Assembly (NCBI GenBank): GCA_035252155.1
Contig: DATFDL010000177.1
Span: 1-7,498 of the forward strand
DNA from: JAICLL01 sp035252155
GTDB lineage: Bacteria > Planctomycetota > Planctomycetia > Pirellulales > JAICIG01
Length of the DNA stretch: 7,498 nt
Reading direction: 5' to 3'
Shown here: one piece after another, positions 5,951-7,498 of the stretch
How the letters are laid out: each line of letters opens with the position of its first letter
How positions within the stretch are numbered: position 1 is the first letter of the stretch
Translations under genes and position numbers: made by a program
The notes under the pieces: model-generated
What the model saw: the letters and a program-made list of their open reading frames with translations, nothing else
Told to the model about the DNA's origin: nothing
Database searches by the model: none

Positions 5951-6190
5951 ATGCCTGGTGAAAATCTCGATCTTTCGAGTGAACTGCCTTCGCCGGACAA
6001 CGGTGGTGGCGGAGCGAGTGACGGGCGGCCGTTCATCGGCATTCATTTCGCTTGTTGCGACGTATATTGCCGAATCTACCGAAACCGCGAGGCCACCGCT
6101 TACCAAGGCAACTGCCCCAAATGTTCGCGGCCGGTGCGGTTGCGGATCGGTGCGGGCGGCACCGACGCACGGTTCTTTACCGCCTATTGA
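5951..6190 (+). CDS. Small zinc-ribbon-like protein (79 aa)
   Basis: Small cytoplasmic protein with no signal peptide or membrane segment. ATG 5951 is chosen because GAGGA (5936-5940) lies 10 nt upstream. The in-frame ATG 5915 would add residues with no apparent relation to the fold. Residues 1-27 are polar and probably disordered (GGGGAS). The conserved-looking core is FIGIHFACCDVYCRIYRN (28-45) and YQGNCPKCSRPVRLRIGAGGT (51-71). Cysteines C35/C36 and C40 plus the CPKC pair (C55, C58) are arranged like a zinc ribbon, one knuckle being CxxxC. I associate this short architecture with uncharacterised planctomycete proteins (recollection). It is the first of three co-directional genes, 57 nt before the next. 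DNA, RNA or protein binding are all possible; no function can be assigned. Confidence 0.75.
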   Translation: MPGENLDLSSELPSPDNGGGGASDGRPFIGIHFACCDVYCRIYRNREATAYQGNCPKCSRPVRLRIGAGGTDARFFTAY

Positions 6191-6218
6191 GTCGCCGGGG
6201 TGTTTCGAGTACCTTTTG

Positions 6219-6236
6219 CCGCCCCCACGCGGGCGG
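6219..6236 (+). promoter_or_regulatory. GC hairpin just before the 167-aa gene
   Basis: CCGCCC at 6219-6224 can pair with GGGCGG at 6231-6236 around a 6-nt loop, ending 11 nt before ATG 6248. It covers the only Shine-Dalgarno-like sequence (GCGGGA, 6234-6239), so the structure could dampen initiation of the 167-aa gene. Short GC stems are common by chance at this base composition. Confidence 0.3.
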
Positions 6237-6247
6237 GACCCTGTCAT

Positions 6248-6751
6248 ATGGATTACGATGTCGAACGCTGCACCCGGCATTGCGCGGCCAGCGGACGCGA
6301 GCTAAGGGAGGGCGAGGATTTTTTTTCGGTGTTGCGGGCCGAGCGGGGCGCGGTGCATCGGCTCGATTATGCGGTCGAAGCCTGGACCGGACCGCCCGAA
6401 GGCGCCTTCGCCTGGTGGAAGTCGCGCATGCCGACGCGCGAGGCCAAGCAGGGACAGCTTGCCCCCAACGAGGCGTTGCTGGCGTTGTTCAACGAGCTGG
6501 AACGGGCCGAGAGCGACGAAGACCTGCGTTACGTGCTGGCGTTGCTGCTCGTGCGGCGGCGAGTGTTGCGGGAGGAAGAAATCGAGCACGACGCCGCCGG
6601 CCGCGGCGTGCTGGTGCTCTATTGTCCGCGCGACGAAAGCACGCACCGCGTGCGGGTGGTCACGCCCGACCCGCGGCGCGCCGATGAAATTCAGGCCGAA
6701 TTGTCGCGGCTGCTGTTCGCGACTGCGGGGGATGACAATCAAAATGCATAA
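6248..6751 (+). CDS. Conserved hypothetical protein (167 aa), probable N-terminal zinc-binding motif
   Basis: No named family recognised. ATG 6248 is preferred over ATG 6200 because MDYDVERC looks like the start of the folded domain while the 16 upstream codons look non-coding. Residues 6-28 read ERCTRHCAASGRELREGEDFFSV: C8 and C12 form a CxxxC pair followed by an SGREL..GE.FFSVL pattern like half of a treble-clef or zinc-ribbon unit. C126 (LYCPRDE) could be a further ligand. Residues 45-61 are Trp-rich (AWTGPPEGAFAWWKSRM). Residues 74-118 form a strongly helical stretch (NEALLALFNELER...YVLALLLVRRRVLREEEIE). VLVLYCPRDE..HRVRVV (121-138) looks like a beta hairpin. No signal peptide: cytoplasmic. 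The stop overlaps the start of the next gene by 8 nt, suggesting co-expression. The last residues (roughly DDNQNA) are encoded by or next to a repeat-like sequence (6739-6755), so the native C-terminus may have been altered. Confidence 0.8.
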   Translation: MDYDVERCTRHCAASGRELREGEDFFSVLRAERGAVHRLDYAVEAWTGPPEGAFAWWKSRMPTREAKQGQLAPNEALLALFNELERAESDEDLRYVLALLLVRRRVLREEEIEHDAAGRGVLVLYCPRDESTHRVRVVTPDPRRADEIQAELSRLLFATAGDDNQNA

Positions 6752-6755
6752 TGCA
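6739..6755 (+). repeat. AAAATGCA-type repeat motif at the gene junction
   Basis: The 17 bases TCAAAATGCATAATGCA match the right arm of the inverted repeat between the TolC genes (2737-2753, TCAAAATGCAAAATGCA) at 16 of 17 positions. The motif contains both the TAA stop of the 167-aa gene (6749-6751) and the ATG (6744) of the following frame. It looks like a remnant of the same repeat family inserted at the gene boundary. Confidence 0.55.
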
Positions 6756-7498
6756 CTGCGCAACGTCTGTAGGGAACGCCCTCCGTGGCGTTCCACGAAC
6801 TGCGATGCGGTGTCGCTCCGCCCCTCGCGGAACGCCACAGAGGGCGTTCGCTACAGAGGCCGGTACCGTCTGTGGTTGCCATTATTGTTGACGCTCTTTT
6901 GCGCGAGCGGCGCAAGCTGCCCACAGTTCGTCCACAACTATGGGCCGCCGCTGCCGCGCGTGCTGCCGCCCACACCGACGCTGACCGACGTGATCCACGT
7001 GGTCAACAATAACAGCGCACGAGTGCAGTCACTGGCCACCGAAGAGGCCACGATCAGCGTGCCGTTCATGCCGTCGCTGCGGGCGCGGCTCTATCTGGAA
7101 CGGCCGCGGAGGTTTCGGTTGTTCGGCGATACGGCGTTCAGCAACGAGGTCGACCTGGGCAGCAACGACGAACTGTTTTGGTTCTGGGCGAAGCGCAATC
7201 CGCAGCCCGCCATTTTCTTTTGCCGGCACGACCAGTTTGAGCAAAGCCTGGCCCGCAGCCTATTGCCCGTCGAGCCGCAATGGCTGATCGAGGCGCTCGG
7301 CGTGGTCACGCTCGACCCGGCGGCCAGCTACGATGGTCCGACGCCGGTCGCCCCCGGACGGCTGCGTATTTCGACGTGGGTGCAAACCGGCCAGGGCCGC
7401 CTGCTCAAAGTCACTGAAGTCGACGACTCGCAGGGTTGGGTGCTGGCACAGTATCTCTACAACGAGCGGCAGCAGCCCGTGGGCAGCGCGATGGCGAG
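6744..7498 (+). CDS. Probable lipoprotein, possibly LolA-like fold; 3' end beyond window
   Basis: Open frame of 251 codons with no stop before the window ends. From ATG 6744 the first ~38 residues come largely from repeat sequence. A signal sequence follows: RYRLW (41-45), hydrophobic LPLLLTLFCASGA (46-58) and C59 in GASC as the likely lipid-modified cysteine. A 40-residue n-region is abnormally long, so the true start is uncertain; GTG 6810 and ATG 6732 are in-frame alternatives, and GGGGG (6727-6731) is 12 nt before 6744. The mature part has VIHVVNNNSARVQSLATEEATISVP (83-107), ARLYLERPRRFRLFGDT (114-130), DLGSNDELFWFWAKR (137-151) and EPQWLIEALGV (177-187). The order of an amphipathic start, RPRRFRLF strand and SNDELFWFW strand recalls LolA/LolB-like lipoprotein-binding proteins; this is inference from pattern only. 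It is probably anchored to a membrane and co-expressed with the 167-aa gene. Confidence 0.72.
   Translation, partial: MHNALRNVCRERPPWRSTNCDAVSLRPSRNATEGVRYRGRYRLWLPLLLTLFCASGASCPQFVHNYGPPLPRVLPPTPTLTDVIHVVNNNSARVQSLATEEATISVPFMPSLRARLYLERPRRFRLFGDTAFSNEVDLGSNDELFWFWAKRNPQPAIFFCRHDQFEQSLARSLLPVEPQWLIEALGVVTLDPAASYDGPTPVAPGRLRISTWVQTGQGRLLKVTEVDDSQGWVLAQYLYNERQQPVGSAMA
6766..6857. repeat. Inverted-repeat element (29-nt arms) of GGAACGCC type, read in frame
   Basis: Arms 6766-6794 and 6829-6857 are reverse complements at 27 of 29 positions, with a 34-nt spacer, giving a 92-nt palindromic element. The arms begin TCTGTAGGGAACGCC and end GGCGTTCGCTACAGA. No transposase is encoded and no clear target-site duplication flanks it. 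I recognise this sequence style as a dispersed repeat in Pirellulales-type genomes, often mis-annotated as small ORFs (recollection, not searched). It lies wholly inside the open frame of the downstream lipoprotein without breaking it. Confidence 0.82.

Noticed and set aside
6052..6687. 211-codon frame overlapping the zinc-ribbon and 167-aa genes
   Set aside because: Extremely Arg/Ala/Gly-rich translation typical of a shifted frame in GC-rich DNA; the two competing frames have motifs and plausible starts.
6302..6838. 178-codon minus-strand frame opposite the 167-aa gene
   Set aside because: Antisense shadow that also runs into the palindromic element; no domain seen.
6785..7012. 75-codon frame beginning inside the palindrome
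   Set aside because: Its first half is the repeat itself, a sequence often mis-called as a small protein; the other frame carries the signal sequence and conserved-looking lipoprotein.

Overview
The window looks like a stretch of a high-GC planctomycete chromosome, probably of the Pirellulales/Pirellula type. This is inference. It rests on strongly GC-biased codon third positions, TolC-like proteins with long proline-rich extensions, small Cys-containing proteins of a kind I associate with planctomycetes, and intergenic repeats of a style common there (GGGTTCA tandem units, GGTCGGAGG-type palindromes, AAAATGCAAAATGCA motifs, and a GGAACGCC-type inverted repeat).

Layout. Positions 1-973 hold no gene I can support. 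This stretch contains two hairpins near 205-281, a four-unit GGGTTCA tandem repeat, a 26-nt imperfect inverted repeat and a GC-rich hairpin just upstream of the first gene. Two TolC-family outer-membrane proteins follow in tandem on the + strand (974-2620 and 2792-4885), separated by a 171-nt gap that holds another inverted repeat. They are clear paralogues. A bacterioferritin-like diiron protein (4982-5467) comes next, preceded by a 12-bp bulged hairpin. It runs convergently, with a 10-nt gap, into a small secreted helical protein on the - strand (5478-5882). That protein carries the same TGQG turn motif seen in both TolC proteins. A divergent 68-nt gap then leads to three + strand genes: a 79-aa zinc-ribbon-like protein (5951-6190), a 167-aa conserved protein (6248-6751) and the 5' part of a probable lipoprotein (from 6744, running off the window).

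How the genes might work together. The TolC pair probably forms outer-membrane efflux or export channels, but no periplasmic adaptor or inner-membrane pump is encoded here, so the partners must lie elsewhere. The 167-aa protein and the lipoprotein overlap by 8 nt and look co-transcribed. The ferritin-like gene is probably an independent iron-storage or iron-detoxification unit.

I did not find a convincing new defence or mobile system. The most interesting signals are (a) a 92-nt inverted-repeat element read in frame through the N-terminus of the last gene, next to a second repeat motif that supplies both the stop of one gene and the start of the next; (b) the stand-alone TGQG helical protein near the TolC pair; and (c) stable hairpins ending 26-28 nt before three of the start codons.
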